From: Dehalococcoidia bacterium
Lineage (GTDB): Bacteria > Chloroflexota > Dehalococcoidia > Tepidiformales > Tepidiformaceae
Length of the DNA: 37,191 bases
Direction: 5' to 3'
Assembly: GCA_007118095.1 (NCBI GenBank)
Contig: SKSF01000221.1
Coordinates: 1-37,191, forward strand
Below, in pieces: positions 21,747-31,099 of the stretch. Within the stretch, counting starts at the first letter, position 1. The number at the start of each line of letters is the position of its first letter. The position numbers and the translations under genes were made by a program. The notes under the pieces were generated by a model, which was not told the origin of the DNA, ran no database searches, and saw only the letters and a list, made by a program, of their open reading frames with translations.

Positions 21747-23042
21747 ATGCAGGGATTCTTCGAGCGGCGCGAATCGCTTTCGCCGCTCGCGTTCCGGGAC
21801 TTCCGCCTGCTGGTCATCGGGACGCTGTTCGTCCAGCTCGCCTTGCCCATGCAGTTCCTCACCCAGATCTTCTGGGTGCAGGAGCACTACGCCGGGCGCG
21901 AAGTGCTGTATGTCGGACTCATCGCCGGGAGCCGCGGCCTGGCCATGCTGCTCTTTGGCATCCTCGGCGGCGCCATCGCCGACCGGTACGAGCGCCGTCG
22001 CGTGATGTTCCTCAACCAGTGTTGCGCGCTCGGGCTCAACGCCGTCATCGCGGTCCTCATGCTGACGCGGCCCGTCGGCGAAGCGACGATAGCGCCGCTG
22101 CTGGTCGTCACCTTCCTCGTCTCCTGCACGTTCGCAATCGACATGCCCGCGCGGCAGGCGAGCATCCCGGCCATCGTGGGCATGGACCGGCTCAGCGGCG
22201 CTATCAGTTTGAACATGACGGCCATGCAACTCGCCATCCCGCTCACCCTCCCGCTCGTCGGCTTCCTCAACAGCCTGTTCGAACCAGGATCCGTCTATGC
22301 CGGGACGCTGCTCATCTGGTTGCTCATCCTCCCCGCCGTTGCGGCGCTCCGGTTCACCAGCGAAGGCCAGGCGAACCGCACGGAGAACGTCATCCAGAAC
22401 ATGACCGCCGGGATCCGCTACATCCGGCGCGACGCCGTCATCTTTGGGGTCGTGACCGTGGTCGTCACCATGCAGCTCCTGGCGATGCCCGGCGTCGCGC
22501 AGCTCGGCCCGGTGTGGTTCACGAGCGTGCTGGGGCTGAGCGAAGCGCAATTCGGGCTCATTGCGGTCACCTGGGGCGCCGGCGGCGTGACGGCCTCGGC
22601 GCTCCTCACGCGGCGCAACGACCTCTCGCGCAAAGGAAAGACCCTCTGCTTCACGGTGCTCACTTTTGCGCTCCTGGTGCTGGTGTTCGGCTATTCGCGC
22701 TTCATCCCGCTCACGGCGGCGGCGAACTTCGGGCTCGGCTTCATGATGGTCGCGACCATGGTCAGCTCTGCCTCGATCACCCAGCACGTCACGAGCGACG
22801 AGATGCGCGGCCGCGTGATGGGTCTGTTCCCGCTCACAATCGGCCTGTCCATGATGGCGGCCGCGCCCGTGGGCTTCCTGGGCCAATGGCTCACCCTGCC
22901 GGTCGTCGTCCCGGCCCTCGGCTGGCTCACGCTGGGCATCGCAGCGCTGATCATCTTACGCACCCCACAGCTTCGGAACGCCAACCCGGGGCCCATGAAA
23001 GCTGCCGAGGCGCCCGCTCCCTCACCTGGGGGTGGCGAATGA
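21747..23042 (+). CDS. MFS transporter, EntS/MFS_3-like
   Basis: A major facilitator exporter of 431 residues with about 12 helices. The N terminus FRDFRLLVIGTLFVQLALPMQ and the loop 2-3 motif GGAIADRYERRRVMF (Asp-Arg-x-x-Arg-Arg type) are typical of the EntS/transmembrane-secretion-effector group. That group exports siderophores, drugs or other hydrophobic compounds. The C terminus is short and cytoplasmic. It has no ribosome site and may be leaderless. The substrate cannot be told from sequence or context. Confidence 0.93.
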   Translation: MQGFFERRESLSPLAFRDFRLLVIGTLFVQLALPMQFLTQIFWVQEHYAGREVLYVGLIAGSRGLAMLLFGILGGAIADRYERRRVMFLNQCCALGLNAVIAVLMLTRPVGEATIAPLLVVTFLVSCTFAIDMPARQASIPAIVGMDRLSGAISLNMTAMQLAIPLTLPLVGFLNSLFEPGSVYAGTLLIWLLILPAVAALRFTSEGQANRTENVIQNMTAGIRYIRRDAVIFGVVTVVVTMQLLAMPGVAQLGPVWFTSVLGLSEAQFGLIAVTWGAGGVTASALLTRRNDLSRKGKTLCFTVLTFALLVLVFGYSRFIPLTAAANFGLGFMMVATMVSSASITQHVTSDEMRGRVMGLFPLTIGLSMMAAAPVGFLGQWLTLPVVVPALGWLTLGIAALIILRTPQLRNANPGPMKAAEAPAPSPGGGE

Positions 23043-23249
23043 CACGTGCGTGTAAACACTTTATGAAGATTCATCCAGGTCCGTGCGGTCGTGCTCACTG
23101 ACTGTCCACCAGACGTAGTCCTTTGAAGGCATCGTTGATATAGTCCCGGCAGTCCCGTAGCCAGCGGGGTGAACGCTCTCCGGGGCGTTGGCGCGGGATG
23201 CTGGAGAGCCCCGTGCCCAATTCGAGGCGAGAAGGAGGACGGTCCTACC

Positions 23250-25793
23250 GTGACCGAACCTCTCCAGGTCGGACAATTTGGGATCGTTGAACACGAACCC
23301 GTAGACCGCAGCCCGAACGCCGGCATCTTCCAGGGGAAGGGTGCCCCTGGCGAACGCACCGAACTCTTTCTCATTGCCGAAGGCACGACCGCCGCGGGTG
23401 AATCCTTCGCGGGCCACATCGTCACCGGGATAGGTGAGGCGTGGTCCCACCTGGATATGAGCCTGACGGGTGCCCTTCGCCGGGTTTTTGCCGAAGCACG
23501 CCACGAGACGGCGGAATGGAACCGCACAAGCGTGCCCGAACACCAGGTGTACCTCGGCATGGGCTGCTTCGCGCGCAAGGGTGACTACTCGGTCATCGCA
23601 CAGGCGGGGCCCACGATCGCATTCCACCAGAGCGGGTCCACCGTCACCCCCTATACTCCACCGGGCGACGCCGCCAACCCCATCGGCGCCGAGGGCCCGG
23701 CCGAGCCGCGCATCACGCGCATCCGCACCCGGCCCGGCGACCGCATCCTGCTCGTCTCCACCGCCGCACTCGACGATGTTGATGATGAGATCGTGGCCGG
23801 CATCCTGCGCCTCCCCGGCGTGAAAGCATTGCAAGACCTCTACCGCCGGGTGAAGCGCCACCGGCACCTCACCGTCGTTCTGATCGAAGTCCCGGCAAGC
23901 GTTGGGGAGGAAGACCAGGCGGACGAGGAGCAAGCCGAGGCAGCGCCGCCGCCCCCGCCACAGCAACAGGCGCCACCAGACGAACCAATGATTGGCGGGC
24001 CCAACACGCGACTGCAACGCAAGGCACTCCAGCCAAGCCTGTTCGTCGACAGCCCGGAACCGAAGCAGCGCGCGGCTGACGATGCACGCGAAAAGCTCAC
24101 CCCCATTACCCGGCGGCAGCCCATCCAGCGCATGACCCTGGACGACATCGGCGAAGAGGTGAAGCCGCTGGAACGCACACCAGCCGACAACAGGCTGGGC
24201 GAGCTTGCCGCTACACAGCGCCAACGTGCCTCCCGGAGCAGCCTCTCCGCCGCTTCGGCGGCCGCCGTCGCGCAGTCGGCCAGCAGCCGGCCTTCGTGGC
24301 GCAGCGCCGCGCTCGCGGAAGCGCGCATTTCCCACGGGGGCTTCGACGATGGCGGCCCCGGCGCCACATCCCAGAGCTTCACACGCGGCCTCGTGCGCGA
24401 GCGCTCTAACCCGCTGCCCGACCCTGGCCGGAGCGACGCACCGCTTCCTTCGGAGATTGTCCGGGCGCGACGCACGGTCGCTATCCCTGCAGAGACGGCA
24501 GAGGAACCCGCGGACGCCCCGCTGCCCGTGCGCGAAGACGATGAATCAGCCCACTACGAAGCCACACCGCTCGTGAAGCCGCGAAGCAACATGGGTGGCC
24601 GCTGGCGCGCCAACGGCGCCCTGTCGCGCCGGACAATTGGCGGCGTCCATGCGCCTTCGACGCGGCTCGTCGTAGGTATCGGGCTCGCGCTGCTCCTCAT
24701 CCTCGTCGGCTTCCTCACGGCGCCCCGCATCTTCGGGAACGACGACGGAAGCCGCGTCGCAGGCCTCGTCGAACAGGCCGAACAACACCTGTCGACCGCG
24801 CAGGTCCAGGACGCACCGCGCGAACGCCGGTCCGCGCTCACCAGCGCGCAGGCACTCCTGCTCGAAGCCGAGCAGGTCGGTGGACAGACGACCACCACCC
24901 AGGAATTACTGAACGAAGTCCAGTCAGAGCTTGAAACGCTCGACGCCATCGTCGAGCCGGCGGTCGTCGAGGAGCTCGGCAGCCTCCGCTCATACGGCGA
25001 TTCGGCCATCACGCCCGCCACCATCACCGCCGGGCCCGGGATGGTGTTCCTGCTCGATACGACGGCGGGCCAGGTCATCGCCCAGCCACGTGACGGCAGC
25101 AACGCCAGCACCATCTACGCCGAAGATGCGGACGCCGGCCTGGGCCGCCCGGCCGCCATCGCCTACCTCCACCCCGCGACAAGCACGAACGGCGGGAACC
25201 TGCTCATCGCCGATGGCGACGGGGGGCTCTGGAGCTTCACCCCGGCGGACGGCCTTGGCTCCGTGGAACTGAACCTCCCGGACGACGCGCACGTGACGGA
25301 CATCGCCACCCGCAGCGGCGAACTCTTCGTACTCGACGCGGACGCCGGCATCATCTACCGGATGACCGGCATCGATGGTGCGTTCCCCTACGAAGCACAG
25401 GTGTTCGAAGAGCGCGAAGAACTGCGCGGCGCCTCGCATATCATGGTCCGCGACGAAGTGTTCGTTTCCACGAGCGCCGGTTCACTTCAGCGCTACAGCG
25501 GCGAGCTCATGCTCGAACTTTCGCAGGGCGGCATCGACCACCGGCTCACCCACGCCGCCACCCCCTGGATCACAGACGATGGCCTCCTCGCCATCGCCGA
25601 CCCCTCCCGCGACCGCATCGCCGTGTTCAATGTGGACGGCAGCTTCGTGCGGCAATACCGGCATCAGCACTTCCAGGACATGAGCGCATTCACCATGGAC
25701 GGCGAAGCCGGCTTCGTCTTCGCCGGGGGCTCGCTTTATCACGTTACCTGGGACGAGCCGGGCGACGAAGCTGGCACAGACCCGGCCGAATAG
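23250..25793 (+). CDS. PP2C-like pseudophosphatase / transmembrane / beta-propeller protein
   Basis: 847 residues. Residues about 1-215 resemble a PPM/PP2C phosphatase fold, but the metal motifs are altered: the GDSR-type motif is AGPTIAFH (119-126) and the SDGL-type motif is STAALDD (170-176), so catalysis is unlikely. A disordered, Pro/Arg-rich linker runs from about 220 to 465. One membrane helix follows at 472-490, then a helical segment to 575. The C-terminal part (about 580-832) has repeats such as LFVLDADAGIIYRM and IAIADPSRDRIAVFNVDGSFVRQY (in part), like an NHL/YVTN beta-propeller outside the cell. Starts at GTG 23250 with AAGGAGG upstream. Role inferred: transmembrane signalling. 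Confidence 0.75.
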   Translation: MTEPLQVGQFGIVEHEPVDRSPNAGIFQGKGAPGERTELFLIAEGTTAAGESFAGHIVTGIGEAWSHLDMSLTGALRRVFAEARHETAEWNRTSVPEHQVYLGMGCFARKGDYSVIAQAGPTIAFHQSGSTVTPYTPPGDAANPIGAEGPAEPRITRIRTRPGDRILLVSTAALDDVDDEIVAGILRLPGVKALQDLYRRVKRHRHLTVVLIEVPASVGEEDQADEEQAEAAPPPPPQQQAPPDEPMIGGPNTRLQRKALQPSLFVDSPEPKQRAADDAREKLTPITRRQPIQRMTLDDIGEEVKPLERTPADNRLGELAATQRQRASRSSLSAASAAAVAQSASSRPSWRSAALAEARISHGGFDDGGPGATSQSFTRGLVRERSNPLPDPGRSDAPLPSEIVRARRTVAIPAETAEEPADAPLPVREDDESAHYEATPLVKPRSNMGGRWRANGALSRRTIGGVHAPSTRLVVGIGLALLLILVGFLTAPRIFGNDDGSRVAGLVEQAEQHLSTAQVQDAPRERRSALTSAQALLLEAEQVGGQTTTTQELLNEVQSELETLDAIVEPAVVEELGSLRSYGDSAITPATITAGPGMVFLLDTTAGQVIAQPRDGSNASTIYAEDADAGLGRPAAIAYLHPATSTNGGNLLIADGDGGLWSFTPADGLGSVELNLPDDAHVTDIATRSGELFVLDADAGIIYRMTGIDGAFPYEAQVFEEREELRGASHIMVRDEVFVSTSAGSLQRYSGELMLELSQGGIDHRLTHAATPWITDDGLLAIADPSRDRIAVFNVDGSFVRQYRHQHFQDMSAFTMDGEAGFVFAGGSLYHVTWDEPGDEAGTDPAE

Positions 25794-25841
25794 CCTGACC
25801 CGGCTACCCCGCCCGCCCGTGCATTCGGGCAGCACAACGGG

Positions 25842-25847
25842 TACAAC
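25842..25847 (+). promoter_or_regulatory. -10 TACAAC of a probable leaderless stress-protein transcript
   Basis: TACAAC ends 7 bases before GTG 25854. There is no ribosome site between them, and the -35 is weak. Same geometry as the MFS and 57-residue genes. Confidence 0.42.
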
Positions 25848-25853
25848 TGTCGT

Positions 25854-26714
25854 GTGACTCTTCTTGTTGCTGTCGACCAATCTTCCGTAACGCCACGCGT
25901 GCTCGCCCATTCAGCCGCCTTCGCGCGCGCCGCCGGGCTCAACATGCACATCATCCGCGTGCTCGACCCGAAGCTCGATGTCGTACTCTCGGGCGAGTCG
26001 AGCGACGAAGTCATCGCCAGTGTCAGCGCAGGGTGGAAAGAACAGCTCTTCGACCAGCTTTCCGAACTCGGTGTTGCTGGCGACGTATCCGTCCCGGTCA
26101 TGGGTTCACGCGAATCGCTCCACCACGCCATCCACCGGACAGCAGGGGAAATCCGCGCGCGCGCCATCGCCATGGGGTCGCACGGCGCCGGGTTGCTCCG
26201 CCACACCGTGATGGGCAGCGTCGCGATGGGCGTCATTGGCAGTGCCGACGTCCCCGTCCTGGTCGTCGGCCCGCACGGCTCCGATGCGCCGGCGCCTTCG
26301 GAAACCTACCGGCTCATGATTACCGAAGACGGGAGCCAGGATTCCCGCGCTGTCGTGGATGCCGTGGAGCCGCTGCTCCGCACCGCGCAGATGGACACCA
26401 TCCTCTTTCACCTGTACGAACCGCGCCTGGGCGATGAAGGCGAAGGAGAGGAAATCGACCGCGCGCTCCGGGGCCTCGAAACCGAGCGCGAAGGTCTGCC
26501 CGACCCCTCGCGCGTCACCTCCATCGTCCGCACCCTGCCCGACTACGAGCGCGTCGACGTCGGCATCCTCCGCAACGCTACCGAACTCGGCGCCCAGGCC
26601 ATCGCGATGGCCACACACGGCTATTCCGCCCGGAAACACCTGGTCGCCGGGAGCACCGCTGTTGGGGTACTCAAGCAGGCCGAAATCCCCGTGCTGCTGG
26701 TGCGTCGCCCCTGA
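25854..26714 (+). CDS. tandem universal stress protein (UspA family)
   Basis: A cytoplasmic protein of 286 residues made of two Usp domains (about 1-145 and 150-286). The first begins TLLVAVDQSSVTPRVLAHS and ends with the nucleotide-binding signature GSHGAGLLRHTVMGSVAMGVI, then VPVLVV. The second ends THGYSARKHLVAGSTAVGVLKQAEIPVLLV. The G-x2-G-x(9)-G-(S/T) pattern is complete in the first half (ATP-binding type). In the second half the first glycine remains but the second is Arg/Lys-rich, so binding may differ. GTG start, probably leaderless. Confidence 0.92.
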   Translation: MTLLVAVDQSSVTPRVLAHSAAFARAAGLNMHIIRVLDPKLDVVLSGESSDEVIASVSAGWKEQLFDQLSELGVAGDVSVPVMGSRESLHHAIHRTAGEIRARAIAMGSHGAGLLRHTVMGSVAMGVIGSADVPVLVVGPHGSDAPAPSETYRLMITEDGSQDSRAVVDAVEPLLRTAQMDTILFHLYEPRLGDEGEGEEIDRALRGLETEREGLPDPSRVTSIVRTLPDYERVDVGILRNATELGAQAIAMATHGYSARKHLVAGSTAVGVLKQAEIPVLLVRRP

Positions 26715-26787
26715 AGGCCCGTCCGTAGGCAGCGCCCCCGGCGCCGTGGCATACTGAAGCTCTCAAGCACACCGTGCCGGGGGCGAA

Positions 26788-27267
26788 ATGGCAGGTTTGA
26801 GAGATTCCAGCTCCCCGCCCGATGCCCCGGCGAACGGGGTCTCGGCCGAGGCCCGCGCAGTCGTTCGCGAGGGAGCAGCCGGGACTGCGGGGCGCAGCCG
26901 CGCCGCCCGCCTCTTCTACATGGGCGCCGGCAGCACGTGTGTCGGAATTGGCACCGTGGGCATGTTCGTGCCCCTGGTACCGACGACCATCTTTCTCATC
27001 CTCGCGGCAGCGTGCTACGGGCGCAGCTCGGACCGGGCCTACCGCTGGCTCACCACAAACCGGCTCTTCGGAAGTTACCTCCGGAACTACCAGGAGCGTC
27101 GCGGCGCCACGGTCCGGCACAAAGTCATTTCCATCATCAGCCTCTGGGTGGGCATCGGCACCACCATCGTCTTTGTGCCAACACCGCTGCTTGTGAACGT
27201 CCTGCTGCTGGGCATCGCGATCGGCGTTACCTGGCACCTCGTCTCCATCGCCACCATCCGCGACTGA
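26788..27267 (+). CDS. DUF454 (YbaN-like) inner-membrane protein
   Basis: 159 residues. After a long hydrophilic N terminus (1-42), the DUF454 core follows: GTVGMFVPLVPTTIFLILAAACYGRSS (about 56-82, in part), then RLFGSYLRNYQERRG and two C-terminal helices VISIISLWVGIGTTIVFV and LLVNVLLLGIAIGVTWHLV. Function unknown. ATG 26788 is preceded by GGGGG, and a CATACT -10 candidate lies at 26750-26755. A strong terminator follows 22 bases after the stop. Confidence 0.88.
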   Translation: MAGLRDSSSPPDAPANGVSAEARAVVREGAAGTAGRSRAARLFYMGAGSTCVGIGTVGMFVPLVPTTIFLILAAACYGRSSDRAYRWLTTNRLFGSYLRNYQERRGATVRHKVISIISLWVGIGTTIVFVPTPLLVNVLLLGIAIGVTWHLVSIATIRD

Positions 27268-27289
27268 TGGCGCTCCCGGCGACAGACAA

Positions 27290-27322
27290 AGAGGCCGGCT
27301 CAATGAGCCGGCCTCTCGTTTT
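27290..27322. terminator. strong bidirectional Rho-independent terminator
   Basis: AGAGGCCGGCTC pairs perfectly with GAGCCGGCCTCT (12 bp) around the loop AAT. CGTTTT follows on the plus strand and TTTGTCTGT on the minus strand. It ends transcription of the DUF454 gene and, on the other strand, of the SPFH gene, whose stop is at 27345. Confidence 0.9.
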
Positions 27323-27344
27323 GCGCGCGTAAGAAGAAAAGCGC

Positions 27345-28367
27345 CTAGTTGCCACCAGTCTGAGGCTGCTGCACCGGTGGCGCGTCATCGTCGTCATCCT
27401 CGTCGTCGTCTGGCGACGGCGATGGCATGTCCTCCATCTCGCCGAGCAGTGTGGTCGGGTCGATGATTACGCCCTGCCCGCTCGGCACCAGGGCAATCTG
27501 GATGTTGTCCGAAAGCCGCTGCACAGCCTGGAACTGGATAACCTCGGGGGTCAGCGACTCGGAGATCATCCGGTTCGCATCTGCCTGGGCTTCGGCCGCG
27601 ATACGGACGGCTTCCGCATCGCCACGCTCTTGCTCAATGACCTGGTCCGCCTCGGCACGGGCCTGGCGGATCCGCTCCTCTTCGCGAAGCGCGTCCTGGG
27701 TTGCGATCTGCTTCTGCTCAATCGAGAGCTTGAAGTCTTCTTCGAAGTCGATCTCGTCGAGCAGCAGATCGTTCACGGTGATGGAGTACTGTTCCAGGTC
27801 CCCCTGGAGTTTGTCCCGCACTGCCGTTCGGATGGCTTCGCGGTTTGGCGCGACATCCACCGTCTGGTACTGCACCACCTCTTGCTTGAAGAAGTCCTGC
27901 ACGCGTGGCTCGATGAGTTCGTCGAACCAGCTCGGGCCGACGTTTCGGTAGAGGTCCTGCACCGCTGCCGGCGAAACCGAGTAGTTCAGCGTCGCCACGA
28001 CCCACACGTCCTGGGTTTCCTGCGAGAACGCCTGGACCTGTTCGAACCGTGCGCGCCGGACCTGGATGCTTTCTGTCCGCATGCTCTGCCAGGGCGCGAT
28101 GAACTGCAGGCCTTCGCTCCGCTGACCAACAATGGAACCAAACTGGTAAACGATGCCGACGTGGCCGGCTTCCACCTGGCGGGTTGAGGTCGTCCCGGTA
28201 TGAATGCCGACCCAGAGAACCCAGATGAGCACGGCGGCGCCCATGATGAGCAGCCCCCGGTCAGCTTCGGGAGACTTCGGCTGGCTTTCAGCCCGGATGG
28301 CCCGTCCCACGAGGAAGGCTGCGCCACAGATGATGGTTGCGACAATGACGCTCCCGATCCAGACCAA
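27345..28367 (-). CDS. SPFH/band-7 (prohibitin-like) membrane protein
   Basis: 340 residues. Two N-terminal hydrophobic segments (about 3-22 and 40-58) are followed by the SPFH domain: VEAGHVGIVYQFGSIVG (67-83), EGLQFIAPWQSMRTESIQV and the helix ending in VNDLLLDEIDFEEDF. A coiled coil follows (IEQKQIATQDALREEERIRQARAEADQVIEQERGDAEAVRIAAEAQA, in part). The acidic tail has a run of Asp. It likely forms an oligomeric membrane scaffold. TTG 28367 is chosen for AGGAG 8 bases upstream. It is divergent from tsaD. Confidence 0.92.
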   Translation of the reverse strand: MVWIGSVIVATIICGAAFLVGRAIRAESQPKSPEADRGLLIMGAAVLIWVLWVGIHTGTTSTRQVEAGHVGIVYQFGSIVGQRSEGLQFIAPWQSMRTESIQVRRARFEQVQAFSQETQDVWVVATLNYSVSPAAVQDLYRNVGPSWFDELIEPRVQDFFKQEVVQYQTVDVAPNREAIRTAVRDKLQGDLEQYSITVNDLLLDEIDFEEDFKLSIEQKQIATQDALREEERIRQARAEADQVIEQERGDAEAVRIAAEAQADANRMISESLTPEVIQFQAVQRLSDNIQIALVPSGQGVIIDPTTLLGEMEDMPSPSPDDDEDDDDDAPPVQQPQTGGN

Positions 28368-28484
28368 ATCCTTCTCTCCTCTTTTTGTGCTCGCTTTACA
28401 CTAACAGGCCCCGTCATTCCTCGCTGCAATATCCGGGCCGCAAACCTGCGCCCCTTACCTTCGCCGTGCGATACGCTGGACCGT

Positions 28485-29501
28485 GTGAGAGTCCTCGCCA
28501 TCGAATCTTCGTGTGACGAAACCGCCGCCGCGGTTGTCGAAGACGGCCGGGCCGCCCTATCGTCCGTCGTTTCAAGCCAGGTCGACCTGCATGCACGCTA
28601 TGGCGGCGTCGTGCCCGAAGTGGCCAGCCGGCAGCATCTGCGCAAAATCCGTCCCGTCATCGAAACTGCGCTCGACGAAGCCGGCTGCACACTGGACGAC
28701 ATCGATGCGGTCGCCGGGACTCGCGGTCCCGGGCTCGCCGGTGCCCTGCTGGTGGGATACAACGCGGCCAAGGCGATCGCGTTCGGCCGCGACCTCCCGT
28801 TCCTCGGCGTGAACCACCTCGAGGGCCATGTCTACGCCAACTGGCTGATGGAAGGGCCAGAGCCACGCTTTCCCGCGCTTTGCCTGGTCGTTTCCGGCGG
28901 CCATACCGACCTGGTGCTCATGCGGGGCCACGGCGAGTACCAACGCCTGGGCGGCACACGCGACGACGCCGCGGGCGAAGCCTTCGACAAGGTCGGCCGG
29001 CTGCTTGACCTGCCGTTCCCCGGCGGCCCGCATGTCTCAAAGGCCGCGGAATCGGGCGGGCCATCGTCCCTCGCCCTGCCCCGCGCCTGGATGCACGGTA
29101 CCTACGATTTCAGCTTTAGCGGGCTGAAGACCGCCGTCCTCCACACTGTCCGGAGCGGCGCCCACGATGTGCCAACCATCGCGTGGGAGTTTCAGGAAGC
29201 CGTCGTCGACGTGCTGGCCGGAAAGACATCACGTCTTTCACGTGAACTCGGCGCCGCCGAGGTACTTGTCGCCGGGGGCGTTGCCGCGAATAACCGTCTG
29301 CGCGAAGAACTGCATGCGCGCTGTCCGGTGCCGGTCCGCATCCCCCCGCCACACTATTGCACCGACAACGCCGCGATGATCGGTGCGGCCGCGGAGTTCC
29401 GGCTCGAACTCGGCCAGCGCTCGCCCATCGACGAAGACGTGTTCACCACCAACGACTGGGATTCCCCGGCTCGCTTCACCCCCGCTGCCGCCGGGGCCTG
29501 A
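28485..29501 (+). CDS. tsaD: tRNA N6-adenosine threonylcarbamoyltransferase
   Basis: TsaD transfers the threonylcarbamoyl group to A37 of ANN-decoding tRNAs with TsaB and TsaE. The 338 residues start RVLAIESSCDETAAAVV. The metal-binding HLEGH motif is at His111/His115 (GVNHLEGHVYA), with GGTRDDAAGEAFDKVGRLL and GGVAANNRLREEL further on. Length is normal. The GTG at 28485 follows the -10-like TACGCT (28472-28477) by 7 bases and has no ribosome site. The frame is open upstream, but that region belongs to the opposite strand's gene. Confidence 0.97.
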   Translation: MRVLAIESSCDETAAAVVEDGRAALSSVVSSQVDLHARYGGVVPEVASRQHLRKIRPVIETALDEAGCTLDDIDAVAGTRGPGLAGALLVGYNAAKAIAFGRDLPFLGVNHLEGHVYANWLMEGPEPRFPALCLVVSGGHTDLVLMRGHGEYQRLGGTRDDAAGEAFDKVGRLLDLPFPGGPHVSKAAESGGPSSLALPRAWMHGTYDFSFSGLKTAVLHTVRSGAHDVPTIAWEFQEAVVDVLAGKTSRLSRELGAAEVLVAGGVAANNRLREELHARCPVPVRIPPPHYCTDNAAMIGAAAEFRLELGQRSPIDEDVFTTNDWDSPARFTPAAAGA

Positions 29502-29505
29502 GCGG

Positions 29506-30453
29506 CTACACGTCCCGCGGCTCACACTTTATGTCATGCGCGCTCGCCTGGACGCCGGCCGCGTCGGGAAAGGCACAGCACTGCACCGCCTCGTGCAGCT
29601 CGCGCGTCTCCGGCTGGAGGGTCACATGGGCGATGCCGTGACGCTCGCGCAGCAGCCGGCTGAACGCGGCAAGCTGCCGGGCCGCATCGCGCATGTCGCG
29701 GACCTCCAGGTGCGCGCTGAGCGCCGTGAAGTGCGGTGCGACCGACCATACGTGCAGGTCGTGGACACCGGCGACGCCATCGATGGTCTCGGCATCGCGC
29801 CGGATGGATTCGACCGAGACGGACCCCGGCGCCGTTTCGAGCAGAATGGCGATGCTCTGCCAGCCGAGCCGCAGTGCCCGCGGCACGATGAGCGCCGCGA
29901 TCACCAGCGCAACAAGGATGTCGATACCAGTCCACCCGGTGGTCATGAGGACAACCGCCGAGATGATGACGCCGACCGAGGCAAACGCGTCCACCAGCAC
30001 TTCGAGAAACGCCCCGCGCGTGTTCAGGCTCCCGTGCGAATGCGCGTGCAGCAGCCGCAGCGCGAACAGGTTCACGGCAAGCCCGCCCACTGCGACGAAC
30101 AGTACCGGCAGCGCATTGATGCTCTGCTCCGCCCCCATGCGCCCGAACGCCTCCCAGGCGATGTACCCGGCAATGCCAAGCATCAACAGCACGTGCAGCG
30201 GGACCACGAGTACTTCGACCCGGGCATAACCGAAGCTGCGCAACGAATCGGGCGGACGGCGCGCCAGCAAGCCCGCGATCAGCGCCAGCGCCAGGCCGGC
30301 CGAGTCCACCAGTGTATGGCCCGCGTCGGCGAACAACGCCAGCGAACCCGTGATCCAGCTCGCAACAAACTGGATCGCCGCGAACGAAAGGACCAGGGCC
30401 AGGCTGAAAACCAGGGCGCGCGACGCGCCGCCGTGTGAATGGTGACCGCTCAC
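29506..30453 (-). CDS. cation diffusion facilitator (CDF) metal exporter
   Basis: 315 residues with six helices and a cytoplasmic ferredoxin-like C-terminal domain (DGVAGVHDLHVWSVAPHFTALSAHLEV, in part, about 227-253). The helix 2 site is DAGHTLVD (His46, Asp50), as in Zn exporters. The helix 5 site is EVLVD (Glu151, Asp155), where the usual residue is His. A His-rich loop HAHSHG lies at 136-141. Starts at GTG 30453. The closest relatives by pattern are ZitB/CzcD-like proteins; the metal is uncertain because of Glu151. It converges on tsaD (4 bases between stops). Confidence 0.93.
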   Translation of the reverse strand: MSGHHSHGGASRALVFSLALVLSFAAIQFVASWITGSLALFADAGHTLVDSAGLALALIAGLLARRPPDSLRSFGYARVEVLVVPLHVLLMLGIAGYIAWEAFGRMGAEQSINALPVLFVAVGGLAVNLFALRLLHAHSHGSLNTRGAFLEVLVDAFASVGVIISAVVLMTTGWTGIDILVALVIAALIVPRALRLGWQSIAILLETAPGSVSVESIRRDAETIDGVAGVHDLHVWSVAPHFTALSAHLEVRDMRDAARQLAAFSRLLRERHGIAHVTLQPETRELHEAVQCCAFPDAAGVQASAHDIKCEPRDV

Positions 30454-30533
30454 AACCCCAGCGTAGCCCGGGGTTCAAAGCGACTCCAAATCAGATGGAA
30501 CGAAGTGTCAGAAATCGCACGCAGATGCGGCAG

Positions 30534-31013
30534 CTACCCGGGCGGATCGCCAACAGCCTCCAGGAACTCGATGCTGCGGAAGATGTCCAGCGCAATATCG
30601 GTGCCGTCTTCGTCCGCGGCGCGTACCAGGACCATGAGGCTTTCGCCTGTCCCGATGTCGTCGATACGCATCACGACCGCGTACGGGCGGCCGGTCCCGC
30701 CCTCAACCTCGAAAAATTCAGCCGTCGCGTCACGCTCATCGGCGGTGAAAAACGCGACCTGGTATGGCTGCTGGCCCTGCAGCGCCGGGTCATCGAGCAT
30801 GCCGCCGAACTCGTAGGCCACCTCGAGCTCGCCGTTGACCAGCCGGCCGGAGTCTCCGTTTCCCGGCTCGTGTTCCAGGTCTTCGGGCACGCTCATGCGC
30901 ATGCGGTCGTCTACCCGTACTTCGCGCATACCATCGCCGCCACACGCCGCGAGCATCACGGCCAGGCCAAGCACGCCAGCACAGAGGCAGCGGGAAAGAA
31001 CAGGACGCATCAT
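30534..31013 (-). CDS. putative lipoprotein
   Basis: 159 residues with a signal peptide and lipobox LAVMLAACGG, so the mature protein starts at that Cys and is membrane-anchored. The body (about 25-150) has an alternating strand pattern and the block YAVVMRIDDIGTGESLMVLVRAADEDG. The family is not recognised. Possible starts are GTG 31022, ATG 31013 and ATG 31010; the middle ATG is chosen, none having a strong ribosome site. It is divergent from the MoaD-like gene. Confidence 0.8.
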   Translation of the reverse strand: MMRPVLSRCLCAGVLGLAVMLAACGGDGMREVRVDDRMRMSVPEDLEHEPGNGDSGRLVNGELEVAYEFGGMLDDPALQGQQPYQVAFFTADERDATAEFFEVEGGTGRPYAVVMRIDDIGTGESLMVLVRAADEDGTDIALDIFRSIEFLEAVGDPPG

Positions 31014-31099
31014 GAGGAGCACGCCGCCACAGCCATGCCCTGATCATCGCCACTCCATTCACGACTCGATAGTCCCGGGCGGCTGCACGGCGCTCCCGT

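Noticed and set aside
21249-22886. 545-residue minus-strand frame
   Set aside because: It spans the opposite strand of two good genes (membrane protein and MFS), with a repetitive Glu/Arg/His composition typical of GC-rich antisense frames.
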